Shown: piece by piece, positions 51,837-60,339 of the stretch
Numbering within the stretch: the first letter of the stretch is position 1
How the letters are laid out: the number at the start of each line of letters is the position of its first letter
NCBI RefSeq assembly: GCF_007859315.1
Contig: NZ_VOHA01000032.1
Coordinates: 19,816-83,815 of the forward strand
DNA from: Reyranella sp. CPCC 100927
Lineage (GTDB): Bacteria; Pseudomonadota; Alphaproteobacteria; Reyranellales; Reyranellaceae
DNA: 64,000 nucleotides
Direction: 5' to 3'
Program-made: the position numbers and the translations under genes
The notes under the pieces: generated by a model
Seen by the model: the letters and a program-made list of their open reading frames with translations, nothing else
Told to the model about the DNA's origin: nothing
Databases searched by the model: none

Positions 51837-52436
51837 TTACCACTCCGACACGAACGCCTGACGGTCGACCTTGCGCAGGACCGGGCGAACATTGTTGGTC
51901 GGCGTGCCGATACCGACGAAACCGATCAGCTTGTCGCTCTCGGCCAAGCCCAGCCCGCGCAGCACGACCGGATCGTAGGCGTTGGGGCCGGTCACCCACA
52001 TCGCGGCGAAACCCAGCGCATGCGCGGCGTTGAGGATGTTCATGGCCGCGGCACCAGCCGACAGGATCTGCTCGATCTCGGGGATCTTGTGGCCGGCGCG
52101 GACATTGGCCACCACCGCGACGATCACCGGCACCGTCCGCGGCCAACTGCGGAACTTTTCGATCAACGCTTCCGGCGGATCGGGCTCGCGCTGATGCAGG
52201 GCGGCGACCGCCAGGTCGGCAAATCGTTGCCGCGCCTCACCGCGGATCAGGATGAAGCGCGACGGCTTCAGGTTGCCGTGGTCGGGCGCCCGCAACGCCG
52301 CGTCCAGGATCAGGTCGATCTGAGGGTCGGTCGGGCCCGGATCCGTGAGCATCCGCGGCGACACCGAGACTCGCGACAGCAGCGCGTCGATCGGGGACAG
52401 GGTGGACTCGGGTTGCGCAGGTGCGGGGGCGTTCAT
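51837..52436 (-). CDS. Nitroreductase (YdjA-type)
   Basis: 199 residues of the FMN-dependent nitroreductase fold. RAPDHGNLKPSRFILIRGEA contacts FMN, and SAGAAAMNILNAAHALGF and GIGTPTNNVRPVLR match the YdjA subgroup. Substrate and physiological role are unknown. ATG 52436 is preceded by GGAG; the longer frame to 52538 overlaps the tonB stop region and lacks homology. Same strand as the tonB operon downstream of it, but separated by 64 bases from the tonB 3' end. Confidence 0.9.
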   Translation of the reverse strand: MNAPAPAQPESTLSPIDALLSRVSVSPRMLTDPGPTDPQIDLILDAALRAPDHGNLKPSRFILIRGEARQRFADLAVAALHQREPDPPEALIEKFRSWPRTVPVIVAVVANVRAGHKIPEIEQILSAGAAAMNILNAAHALGFAAMWVTGPNAYDPVVLRGLGLAESDKLIGFVGIGTPTNNVRPVLRKVDRQAFVSEW

Positions 52437-52500
52437 GGAAAGCTCCAATTCTGTCGTCCCGGGTGCATGTAAGGATCCATGCGGCGGGTTTGCAACACCG

Positions 52501-53325
52501 TCATCGCAGCTGGAACTGCACGGGTACGACGAACTCAAAACGCTCGTTGGTCATCTCCGGCGGCGGTGGCGGCAATGGCTGGGCACGCTCGACCAGCGCC
52601 AGCGTTTCCTGGTCGAGCGCCGTGTGACCGGACGAGCGATCGAGGCGTTTGACCAGGACGGTGCCGCTACGGTCCATGGTGAAGCGCAGATAAGCCACGC
52701 CCTCCTCGCTGTCCCGCCGCGACGCGCTGGGGTAGCGTTTGAACCGCTGCAGATGTGCCACCAGAGTGGCCTGCCAGCGGCGGATCGCATCGGGCGACGG
52801 CTGGGCGGCAATACCCGGTGGTGCCGCGGCGGCTTGCGGCGCCGGGGTCGGCGCCGCTGGCGGCGCCGTCGTCTGCGTCGCCTTGGGCTTGGGATCGGGC
52901 TTGCGCACCTGCTTTTCTGGCGGCTTGGGCTTGACCTCGGGCTTGGGCGGCGGCGGTTTCGGCTTGGGGATTTCGATCACCACCTCCGGCGGCACTTCCG
53001 GCGGTGCGATCATCTCGGCCAGCTTGTCCGGCTCCGGCGGCTTCACCGGCTCCGGCGGCTCGGGCTCCGGCAGCATGCGCGCCAGCGTCTCGGTATCGAC
53101 GGCCGGCGGTTCCGCTTCTTCCTGCTGGGGTCCCGGCGGCGTTTCATTGGCCTCCGGTGCCGGTGCCGCCGCAACGGGCGACAGTTCGAGCAGGATTGCC
53201 GGCGGCGCCGCCGGCAGGTCGTGCGGTACGCGCCATGCCAGCAAAGCCGCCGCACCACCGACGTGGGCGCCGAGCACCACCCCGAAGGCCAAGCCCCAGC
53301 GCAGCGCCTCGCGGCCGTTGATCAC
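52501..53325 (-). CDS. tonB: TonB-family energy transducer
   Basis: 274 residues. An N-terminal membrane anchor (WGLAFGVVLGAHVGGAAALLA) is followed by a Pro/Glu/Lys-rich rod (about 45-170, e.g. PKPKPPPPKPEVKPKPPEKQ) and the C-terminal TonB fold (FKRYPSASRRDSEEGVAYLR). TonB carries proton-motive force from ExbBD to outer-membrane receptors. GTG 53325 overlaps the exbD stop as GTGA. Third gene of an exbB-exbD-tonB operon. Confidence 0.93.
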   Translation of the reverse strand: MINGREALRWGLAFGVVLGAHVGGAAALLAWRVPHDLPAAPPAILLELSPVAAAPAPEANETPPGPQQEEAEPPAVDTETLARMLPEPEPPEPVKPPEPDKLAEMIAPPEVPPEVVIEIPKPKPPPPKPEVKPKPPEKQVRKPDPKPKATQTTAPPAAPTPAPQAAAAPPGIAAQPSPDAIRRWQATLVAHLQRFKRYPSASRRDSEEGVAYLRFTMDRSGTVLVKRLDRSSGHTALDQETLALVERAQPLPPPPPEMTNERFEFVVPVQFQLR

Positions 53326-53747
53326 TTGGTCTCTCCGGTCTCGAGGCCGACCAACGCCACCTTCAGGTAGCCGGCGGTGCGCAGCGCGTTCATGACCTCC
53401 ATCAAGGCGCCGTAGTCGACCGACTTGGCTGCGCGCAGGAAGACGCGCTTGTCCTTGTCGTTGCCACTGGCCTTGTCCAGGGCGGCGCCCAACGCTTCGC
53501 GCGTCACGGCATCGTCACCCAGCGTCAGGCCGAGATCCGCCTTCACCGTCAGGAACATGGGCTTGTCAGGTCGCGGCTGGCGCTGCGCGTTCGACACCGG
53601 CAGGTCGACCGGCACGTCGACCGTGGCCAGCGGCGCCGCCACCATGAAGATGATCAGCAGCACGAGCATCACGTCGATGAACGGCGTGACGTTGATCTCA
53701 TGGCTTTCGACCATATCGTCGTCGCCGTGATGCAGGCGGACTGACAT
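53322..53747 (-). CDS. exbD: Biopolymer transport protein ExbD
   Basis: 141 residues with a single N-terminal membrane segment bearing the critical Asp in NVTPFIDVMLVLLIIFMVAA and a periplasmic domain (YGALMEVMNALRTAGYLKVALVG). The start ATG 53747 lies just after the exbB stop; the upstream open frame is not coding. It partners with ExbB and TonB in the inner membrane. Confidence 0.95.
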   Translation of the reverse strand: MSVRLHHGDDDMVESHEINVTPFIDVMLVLLIIFMVAAPLATVDVPVDLPVSNAQRQPRPDKPMFLTVKADLGLTLGDDAVTREALGAALDKASGNDKDKRVFLRAAKSVDYGALMEVMNALRTAGYLKVALVGLETGETK

Positions 53748-53751
53748 CGGC

Positions 53752-54627
<876 letters not shown>

Positions 54628-55009
54628 CACGAACTCTCAGGTGGCGTCGGTCGACGGCCGGCCAGTGAACAAATGCCTACGTGCCCGTCTTATACGGCAC
54701 AGGCCACACCGATAGGAAACACTACCGCGACTGCAAGTCACTCGCAATCAAGCAGCCATGCGTCAAGCCGCCGCCCGCCATGTTCAGGCGTCGGCCCAGC
54801 GGCGCAACAGGATTATAATACAGCCCGGTCCGTTCGACGGCGACCGGGTGATCGAGCCTCGGTCAACGCCTCGAATCCAGCACCAGTGTGCGCTCACGTC
54901 GCGACGCATCGGAAGCAGCGACCGAAGCCGGGTACCCACGATTCACTCCCGGTGAATCCTCGCGCCGTTGCATATTGTGCAGACCAACACCGATCCCCGG
55001 CGGAAAGCA
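54628..55009. other. Non-coding spacer upstream of exbB
   Basis: These 382 bases hold the exbB promoter region and the 3' side of the DUF3016 gene; no gene is supported. A small GATTCAC/GTGAATC hairpin (54940-54958) without a T-run might be a weak terminator for the DUF3016 gene. A TATAAT-like string at 54814 has no partner box at proper distance. Confidence 0.5.
54732..54746. promoter_or_regulatory. Candidate Fur/Mur-type iron box upstream of exbB
   Basis: TGCAAGTCACTCGCA is a 15-base near-palindrome (pattern TGC-N-AGT-N-ACT-N-GCA) about 105 bases before the exbB start. Alphaproteobacterial Fur-family sites have similar spacing of TGC and GCA ends. Iron control of tonB-exbBD is common, so it fits, but the exact motif match was not computed. 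Confidence 0.5.
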
Positions 55010-55510
55010 TCACCGCGATCGGTCTGCGACAAACCGCTTGCGAAACCAGTCCTCGATCATGGCTTTCTCGTAGCGCAGCGGATCGCTCGTCAGGTAGGGG
55101 CCGATGCGCGCCTGGTAGTTCAGATCGCTCAGGATCTCGACGTCGCTGGCGCGCACCACGCCATTGTCGTCCAGGACGTAGCGCAGCTTGATCTGCGGCC
55201 ATGTTACGTCGCGCATGAAGCGAACATGCGAGGCAAGCGCCCGCCAGGGCTCGAAGCGACCGGCGAGATCGATGTCCAGCACATCGACCGTGAGCTTCTG
55301 GCCCGGGCGCAGGAAGCGCTGCCCCAGCCGTTCCAGATGCTCCTTGATGCCGCGCATCGCGGGCTCGCGTGCCTTGCTGCCGAAATCGGCATAGAGCCCG
55401 GCATCGGTGTAGGTCTCGGGATGATCGAAGGTCACGATCACCTGGGCCGCCGCCGACAGGGGCCAGCCGGCAACAGCGAGACACAGACAGAGGCCCTTGA
55501 GCGATCGCAT
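55010..55510 (-). CDS. DUF3016 periplasmic protein
   Basis: 166 residues with a signal peptide (MRSLKGLCLCLAVAGWPLSA ending AAA). VTFDHPETYTDAGLYADFG and WPQIKLRYVLDDNG, then YEKAMIEDWFRKRF at the end, fit the DUF3016 pattern, a family of unknown role. ATG 55510 has GGGAGA upstream. The gene diverges from a glutathione S-transferase gene over about 190 bases. Exported to the periplasm. Confidence 0.85.
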   Translation of the reverse strand: MRSLKGLCLCLAVAGWPLSAAAQVIVTFDHPETYTDAGLYADFGSKAREPAMRGIKEHLERLGQRFLRPGQKLTVDVLDIDLAGRFEPWRALASHVRFMRDVTWPQIKLRYVLDDNGVVRASDVEILSDLNYQARIGPYLTSDPLRYEKAMIEDWFRKRFVADRSR

Positions 55511-55703
55511 GATGGCTCTCCCGCGCATCGCTAATCGCGGCGTCATACTGGAATTCGGCGAACGATGCCGAACACTTTCAGGCGACCACCCTGCGCCCAT
55601 CGAAACGCGCCCCTGAAAGAAGGCCATTCCGGGCTTGCGCCGTGCGGCCCGCCATCCGCTAGACTGGCAACGTCACCAACGGCCAAGAACGCGAGGGAAC
55701 GCC

Positions 55704-56318
55704 ATGCGCCTGTACAATTCGATCGGCCCCAATCCCAAGGTCGTGCGCATGTTCATGAAGGAGAAGGGCATCGAGTTGCCGACCGTCGAACTCGACCTGC
55801 GCGGCGGCGAGAACCGGCGCGAGCCCTTCCTGGCGAAGAACCCGTCCGGGCAGAGCCCGGCGCTGGAGCTGGACGACGGCACCATCCTGGCCGAGATCAC
55901 GGCGATCTGCGAATACCTCGACGACACGCACAAGAGCACGCCGTCGCTGATCGGCGACACGCCGCAGCAGCGCGCCGAGACGCACATGTGGACCCGGCGC
56001 GTCGATCTCAACATCTGCGAGCCGATGGCCAACGGTTTCCGTTTCGCCGAAGGGCTGAAGATGTTCCAGCCCCGCATCCGCTGCCTGCCCGAAGCGGCGG
56101 CCGGGCTGAAGGCGACGGCGCAGGACAAGCTCGCCTGGCTCGACAAGCTGCTGGACGGCAAGCAGTTCATCGCCGGCGACCGCTTCACCCTGGCCGACAT
56201 CCTGCTGTTCTGCTTCGTCGATTTCTTCGCTGGCGTCGGCCAACCGATCAACCCGGAACTGAAGAACATCGTCGCCTGGCATGCGCGTGTGAAGGCGCGG
56301 CCCAGCGCCAGCGCCTGA
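55704..56318 (+). CDS. Glutathione S-transferase family protein
   Basis: 204 residues. The thioredoxin-like N-domain starts MRLYNSIGPNPKVVRMFMKE, with PSGQSPALELDDG and the glutathione-binding AEITAICEYLDD, then a helical C-domain with FIAGDRFTLADILLFCFVDF. The subtype is not clear. It may detoxify electrophiles. ATG 55704 has GAGGGAAC upstream; the frame extends 5' without homology. Followed by the aspartate dehydrogenase gene on the same strand after 89 bases. Confidence 0.9.
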   Translation: MRLYNSIGPNPKVVRMFMKEKGIELPTVELDLRGGENRREPFLAKNPSGQSPALELDDGTILAEITAICEYLDDTHKSTPSLIGDTPQQRAETHMWTRRVDLNICEPMANGFRFAEGLKMFQPRIRCLPEAAAGLKATAQDKLAWLDKLLDGKQFIAGDRFTLADILLFCFVDFFAGVGQPINPELKNIVAWHARVKARPSASA

Positions 56319-56407
56319 AAACCGGCTCGTTGGCGTCCTGGGGGCGCTGTAATCCCTGTCCTTCCCTGCCGGGGGACGGTAGATGACAGCAACCAGGAGA
56401 AATCGAC

Positions 56408-57229
56408 ATGTCGGTCGCCCGTCCACCTTTGCGTATCGCCATCGCCGGCTTGGGCGCCATCGGGCTGAAGGTGGCGCAGGCGCTCGATGCCGGTCTGCCC
56501 GGATTGACGCTGGTGGCGGTCGCCGGCCGCGACAAGAGCAAGACGGCGGCGCAGGCCGCTGCCTTGCGTTGCGCGCCGGCCGTACTTGAACTCTCGGCGC
56601 TGGCCGACGCCGCAGACGTGATCGTCGACTGCGCGCCTTCGGCCTCGTTCGCGACGCTGGCAACGGAAGTCGTCGATGCCGGCCGCATGCTGATGACAGT
56701 GAACGCTGGCGCCCTGTTGCGGCACCTCGGCCTGGTGGCCCGCGCCCAGACGACCGGCGCGCGCATCGTGGTGCCGACCGGCGCGCTCCTGGGCCTCGAC
56801 GCGGTGCGCGCCGCAGCGGAAGGCAAGATCGAGCGCATCACCATGATCACGCGCAAGCCGCCCGGCGGACTCGACGGCGCGCCCTACCTGGTCGAGCATG
56901 GCATCAGTCTGGCGGGATTGACCGAGGCCAAGTGCGTCTTCGAGGGCAACGCGGTCGAGGGCGCCAGGGGCTTCCCGGCCAACGTCAACGTCGCGGCGGC
57001 GCTGGGCCTGGCCGGCATCGGCCCCGAGCGCACGCGGCTGCAGATCTGGGCCGATCCCGCGGTCGATCGCAACACGCATTCCATCGAGGTCGAGGCCGAC
57101 AGCGCCCGCTTCAGCCTGCGCATCGAGAACGTGCCCAGCGAGGAGAACCCGCGCACCGGCAAGATCACGGCGCTGTCGGTGATCGCCTGCCTGCGCGGGC
57201 TGACGGCACCGTTGCGCGTGGGCACCTAG
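56408..57229 (+). CDS. nadX: L-aspartate dehydrogenase
   Basis: 273 residues. IAIAGLGAIGLKVAQALDAG is the Rossmann motif, VNAGALLRHLGLVARAQ and PTGALLGLDAVRAA lie in the substrate domain and match NadX-type L-aspartate dehydrogenases that make iminoaspartate for NAD synthesis or, in some bacteria, for aspartate catabolism. ATG 56408 follows AGGAGAAA. It ends three bases before the convergent TetR stop. No nadA or nadC neighbour is present, so the pathway role is open. Confidence 0.85.
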   Translation: MSVARPPLRIAIAGLGAIGLKVAQALDAGLPGLTLVAVAGRDKSKTAAQAAALRCAPAVLELSALADAADVIVDCAPSASFATLATEVVDAGRMLMTVNAGALLRHLGLVARAQTTGARIVVPTGALLGLDAVRAAAEGKIERITMITRKPPGGLDGAPYLVEHGISLAGLTEAKCVFEGNAVEGARGFPANVNVAAALGLAGIGPERTRLQIWADPAVDRNTHSIEVEADSARFSLRIENVPSEENPRTGKITALSVIACLRGLTAPLRVGT

Positions 57230-57232
57230 GGA

Positions 57233-57856
57233 TCAGCGCGGCGCGTCCAGCAAACGCTCGAACACCTGGATGGCAAAGCGGCGAAACCCGACGCGCGCGG
57301 CGGTACCGGGTGACAGCCCGGCGCTGCGCGTCATGGCGTCGCCAAGCAATGCGTCACCCAGCGCCGTCGTGTGGATGAGCGCGGTGAGATACTGCGTATC
57401 GGCCCGCTCGGGTGCACGAAGACCGGCCTGCTGGAACCGCGCGACGCGGATGGCGTGCAGCGCGTCGACCAGGTCGTTCAATATGCCGCCACCTTTGTCC
57501 CGCACCCCGGTCAGGGACAGCCACAAGGCCAGCCGGGCATAACCCCGGCGCTCGTAGAAGTCGGCGAACAGGTCGGCAAGCCGCGCCAGATCCGGCACAC
57601 CGCCGCGCCAGCCCGCGATATCCGACTGCAGGGTGGCCCGCAGATCGCGGGCGCAGTGGCGCAGCAAGGCCGCCATCAAGCCCTCGCGGCTGCCGAAATG
57701 GTGATGCACGGCGGCGTCGGTCAGGCCGACGTCGCGCGCCACCAGCTGCACGCGCACCGCCTCTGGACCGCCGTCCTTCAATCGCCGCTCCGCCGCCTTC
57801 AGGATCTCCGCCTTGGCTTCGTCGGCGCTGCGACGGCTGCGTCTGACCACCATCAT
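57233..57856 (-). CDS. TetR/AcrR-family regulator
   Basis: About 207 residues. The N-terminal helix-turn-helix region (SADEAKAEILKAAERRLKDG, then VARDVGLTDAAVHHHFGSRE) is the TetR pattern. The start is uncertain: GGGAGG lies directly before ATG 57856, while ATG 57868 has no ribosome site and GTG 57850 is also possible. A perfect 24-base palindrome lies between it and the divergent alpha/beta hydrolase. It probably represses that gene and itself. Confidence 0.9.
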   Translation of the reverse strand: MMVVRRSRRSADEAKAEILKAAERRLKDGGPEAVRVQLVARDVGLTDAAVHHHFGSREGLMAALLRHCARDLRATLQSDIAGWRGGVPDLARLADLFADFYERRGYARLALWLSLTGVRDKGGGILNDLVDALHAIRVARFQQAGLRAPERADTQYLTALIHTTALGDALLGDAMTRSAGLSPGTAARVGFRRFAIQVFERLLDAPR

Positions 57857-57889
57857 CCTCCCGGACATGGGGCAATATTGACCGAATTT

Positions 57890-57913
57890 CTTACTTAGAC
57901 TAGTCTAAGTAAG
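57890..57913. promoter_or_regulatory. TetR operator, perfect 24-base palindrome
   Basis: CTTACTTAGACT is followed directly by its reverse complement AGTCTAAGTAAG. It lies 21 bases from the regulator's upstream-most start and 34 bases before the alpha/beta hydrolase ATG. A TetR dimer pair typically binds such a site and shuts both promoters. Confidence 0.8.
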
Positions 57914-57947
57914 ACGACTCAAGGTAACTCGCCCGGAGGATCACACG

Positions 57948-58883
57948 ATGTCGGACGCATCTGCGTTCAACCCGGCCGACGATGCGGCCTACTACCGGCT
58001 GCGCGCGACGTTGGCGGGCCTGGGCGACCGGCCGCCGCGGCCCATGACGTCGCATCACATCGTTCTGCGCGGCATGCGGTTTCATTATCTCGCGTGGGGC
58101 GCGCCGGACGCACCGCCGCTGCTGTTCCTGCATGGCGGCGGCCAGACCTGCCATACGTGGGAGCTGGTCTGCGACGCGCTGGCCGATCGCTACCGCTGCC
58201 TGGCGCTCGATCAGCGCGGCCATGGCGATTCCGAATGGTCGTACGAAGGCGACTACAGCCCGTCCGCCCAGGCCGGTGATATCGCCGCCTTCATCGATGC
58301 GCTCGGCCTGGCGCAACCCGTGATCGTCGGCATGTCGATGGGCTGCCTGAACGGGCTCTACACCACGCTCGCCCGACCCGACGCGGTATCGGCACTGGTG
58401 GCGATCGATGCCGGGCCCTGGATCAACATCGCCGGCGCCGGGCCGATCCGTGACTTCATGCACACGGTCTCGACGCTCGATCAGCTCGACGACTTCGTCG
58501 CCACCGCCCTGCGTTTCAATCCGCAGCGCGACGCACGCCTGCTGCGGCGCAGCCTGCTGCACAACCTGCGGCGGCGCGCCGACGGCCGGCTGATGTGGAA
58601 GACCGATCTGCGCCAGCCGACCGATCTCAAGGTCGCCGAAGGCTGGATCACGTCCCTGCGCGAGCGGGTCGGCGCGCTGCGGTGCCCCGTGCTGGTGGTG
58701 CGCGGCGGCAACAGCGCCGTGATGTCCGACGACGATGCCGCGCGCTTCGCCGCCGCGGTGCCCGACGGCCGCTGGGTGCGCATCGAGGGCGCCGGCCATG
58801 CCGTGCAGGGCGACCAGCCCAAGGCGCTGATCGCGGTGCTCGAGGACTTTCTCGGCACCGTGCCGCGGTGCAAAAGCCAATAG
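57948..58883 (+). CDS. Alpha/beta-hydrolase fold protein
   Basis: 311 residues. HGGGQTCHTWELVCD is the oxyanion loop, GMSMGC the nucleophile elbow, GNSAVMSDDDA the acid region and GAGHAVQGDQP the histidine. The pattern fits hydrolases of esters or ring-cleavage products. CGGAGG lies upstream of ATG 57948. Divergent from the TetR gene and likely controlled by it, so an inducible detoxification or catabolic enzyme. Followed by a Bug-type binding protein on the same strand after 55 bases. Confidence 0.9.
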   Translation: MSDASAFNPADDAAYYRLRATLAGLGDRPPRPMTSHHIVLRGMRFHYLAWGAPDAPPLLFLHGGGQTCHTWELVCDALADRYRCLALDQRGHGDSEWSYEGDYSPSAQAGDIAAFIDALGLAQPVIVGMSMGCLNGLYTTLARPDAVSALVAIDAGPWINIAGAGPIRDFMHTVSTLDQLDDFVATALRFNPQRDARLLRRSLLHNLRRRADGRLMWKTDLRQPTDLKVAEGWITSLRERVGALRCPVLVVRGGNSAVMSDDDAARFAAAVPDGRWVRIEGAGHAVQGDQPKALIAVLEDFLGTVPRCKSQ

Positions 58884-58938
58884 CCCGGAACCATGGCAGA
58901 GTGGCGGGAGCGATAAGAACGACGACTGGGAAGGAACG

Positions 58939-59934
58939 ATGGGCATCACCCGCCGCCGTGGATTTCTGCAAGGCGCCGCCGGCGCCGCGACTCTGGCAAC
59001 GCTCGGCGCGCCGCGGATTGTCCGCGCCGATGCATGGCCGTCCAAGCCGATCCGCGTCATCGTGAGCTTCCCTGCCGGTGGCCTGACCGACACCATGGCG
59101 CGCGCCCACAGCGAGTACATGTCGCAGAAGCTGGGTCAGCCGATCGTCGTCGAGAACAAGGCCGGCGCCGCCGGCATCATCGGCGCCGAGATGGTGGCGC
59201 GCTCGGCGCCCGACGGCTACACCCTGCTCTACACCATCACGACCACGGTCGTGATGAACCGCGTGATCTACAAGACCCTGCCCTATGATCCGGAGAAGGA
59301 TTTCGTCTACATCGCCATGACCAGCGGCGGGCACCTGCCTTTCGTGGTCCACAAGTCGGTGCCCGCCACCAACATCAAGGAGTTCGTGGCCTGGGCGCGC
59401 GCCAACAAGGCCAGCGTCGGCAGCTATTCGATCGGCTCCTACGCGCACATGGCGATCGCGGAGCTGAACCGGCAGTTCGGCCTCACCATGGAGGCAGTGC
59501 ATTACCGCGGCGAGGCGCCGATGTGGCAGGATCTCGCCGCCGGCGCCATCCAGGCCTGCAGCGGCAGCTACCTTGCCGGCGCCAGCGTCCTGCAATCGGG
59601 CACCGGCCGCGTGATCGCCGTACCGCTCACCACCCGCATGAAGAAGCTGCCCGACGTGGCGACCTTCGTGGAGCAGGGCGTCACGTCGCCGGCGTTCCAG
59701 GTGCGTGCCGGCTGGGGCGGCCTGCTGGGCCCGGCCGGCATGCCGCAGGCGGTGGTCGACCGCATCTCCGACCTGATGGTCGAGGGCGGCACCTCACCCA
59801 AGATCCGCGGCATCCTCGACACTTTCGGCATCGACGACGGTGCTGTCGGCCACAAGGAATTCACCCGCATCGTGCGCGAAGAAGGCCCGGTCCTGCTCGA
59901 CATCGTGAAGCGGCTAGGAATCACACCGCAGTAA
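58939..59934 (+). CDS. Bug-family (TctC-like) periplasmic binding protein
   Basis: 331 residues with a twin-arginine-type signal (TRRRGFLQGAAGAATLATLG). WPSKPIRVIVSFPAGGLTD and NKAGAAGIIGAEMVARSAPD are Bug/TTT-binding-protein hallmarks. Such proteins bind tricarboxylates or aromatic acids for a TctAB carrier. No TctA/B is nearby, so it is an orphan binding protein like many in Bordetella and Reyranella. Probably cotranscribed with the alpha/beta hydrolase; a terminator follows at 59938. Confidence 0.92.
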   Translation: MGITRRRGFLQGAAGAATLATLGAPRIVRADAWPSKPIRVIVSFPAGGLTDTMARAHSEYMSQKLGQPIVVENKAGAAGIIGAEMVARSAPDGYTLLYTITTTVVMNRVIYKTLPYDPEKDFVYIAMTSGGHLPFVVHKSVPATNIKEFVAWARANKASVGSYSIGSYAHMAIAELNRQFGLTMEAVHYRGEAPMWQDLAAGAIQACSGSYLAGASVLQSGTGRVIAVPLTTRMKKLPDVATFVEQGVTSPAFQVRAGWGGLLGPAGMPQAVVDRISDLMVEGGTSPKIRGILDTFGIDDGAVGHKEFTRIVREEGPVLLDIVKRLGITPQ

Positions 59935-59937
59935 TTA

Positions 59938-60000
59938 ACCCTCTCCCGCAAGCGGGAGAGGGAGGGGCCCGCGCGCAGCGCGGGAGGGTGAGGGTTTTTT
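59938..60000 (+). terminator. Intrinsic terminator after the Bug-type gene
   Basis: CTCTCCCG-CAAG-CGGGAGAG (59941-59960) and CCCGCGC-GCA-GCGCGGG (about 59968-59984) are stacked stems, ending in a T-run at 59995-60000. Same sequence family as the repeat at 11220. The T-run and position right after the stop codon make it a terminator. Confidence 0.75.
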
Positions 60001-60234
60001 GTCGTCCTGAGCGAAGCGAAGGACCTTGCGGCAGTTGGATCAGCCCAGGGTCTACCGGATGACGGATCTGACCGCGCCGTTCCAGCAACGCACCTCCGGC
60101 GAAAGCGAATGCTTTCACCGGCACGCGTCGCGCCGGATCATGAGCGCCGCTGGAGCGGCGCGGTCCCAGTCGTCACCAGAGCCGCCTTTGACTGATCAAA
60201 CCACCGCAAGGTCCTTCGCTTCGCTCAGGACGAC
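60001..60234. repeat. GAGCGnAGCGA-family paired repeat, copy 5
   Basis: Arms at 60001-60043 and 60192-60234 (GTCGTCCTGAGCGAAGCGAA and reverse complement) are imperfect inverted repeats of 43 bases around about 148 bases of non-coding DNA. With the flanking hairpins it makes up a 405-base spacer (59935-60339) holding no supported gene. Confidence 0.8.
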
Positions 60235-60254
60235 AGCAACCGAGGCCCTCATCC

Positions 60255-60330
60255 GGCCACCGCTTCGCGGTGGCCACCTTCTCCCGCTTGCGGGAGAAGG
60301 GAACAACGCGGCCGCCGTGCAGCGGCGGCC
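60255..60330. terminator. Cluster of three hairpins after the VWA-protein gene
   Basis: GGCCACCG/CGGTGGCC (60255-60275), CCTTCTCCCG/CGGGAGAAGG (60277-60300) and GGCCGCCG/CGGCGGCC (60310-60330) follow one another just downstream of the minus-strand VWA gene, whose stop is at 60340. All stems are perfect. They likely terminate the moxR-VWA transcript. Confidence 0.65.
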
Positions 60331-60339
60331 TCCTTCTTC

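Noticed and set aside
54812..54819. TATAAT-like sequence as a possible exbB promoter.
   Set aside because: No -35 box at suitable distance on either strand; left as unassigned.
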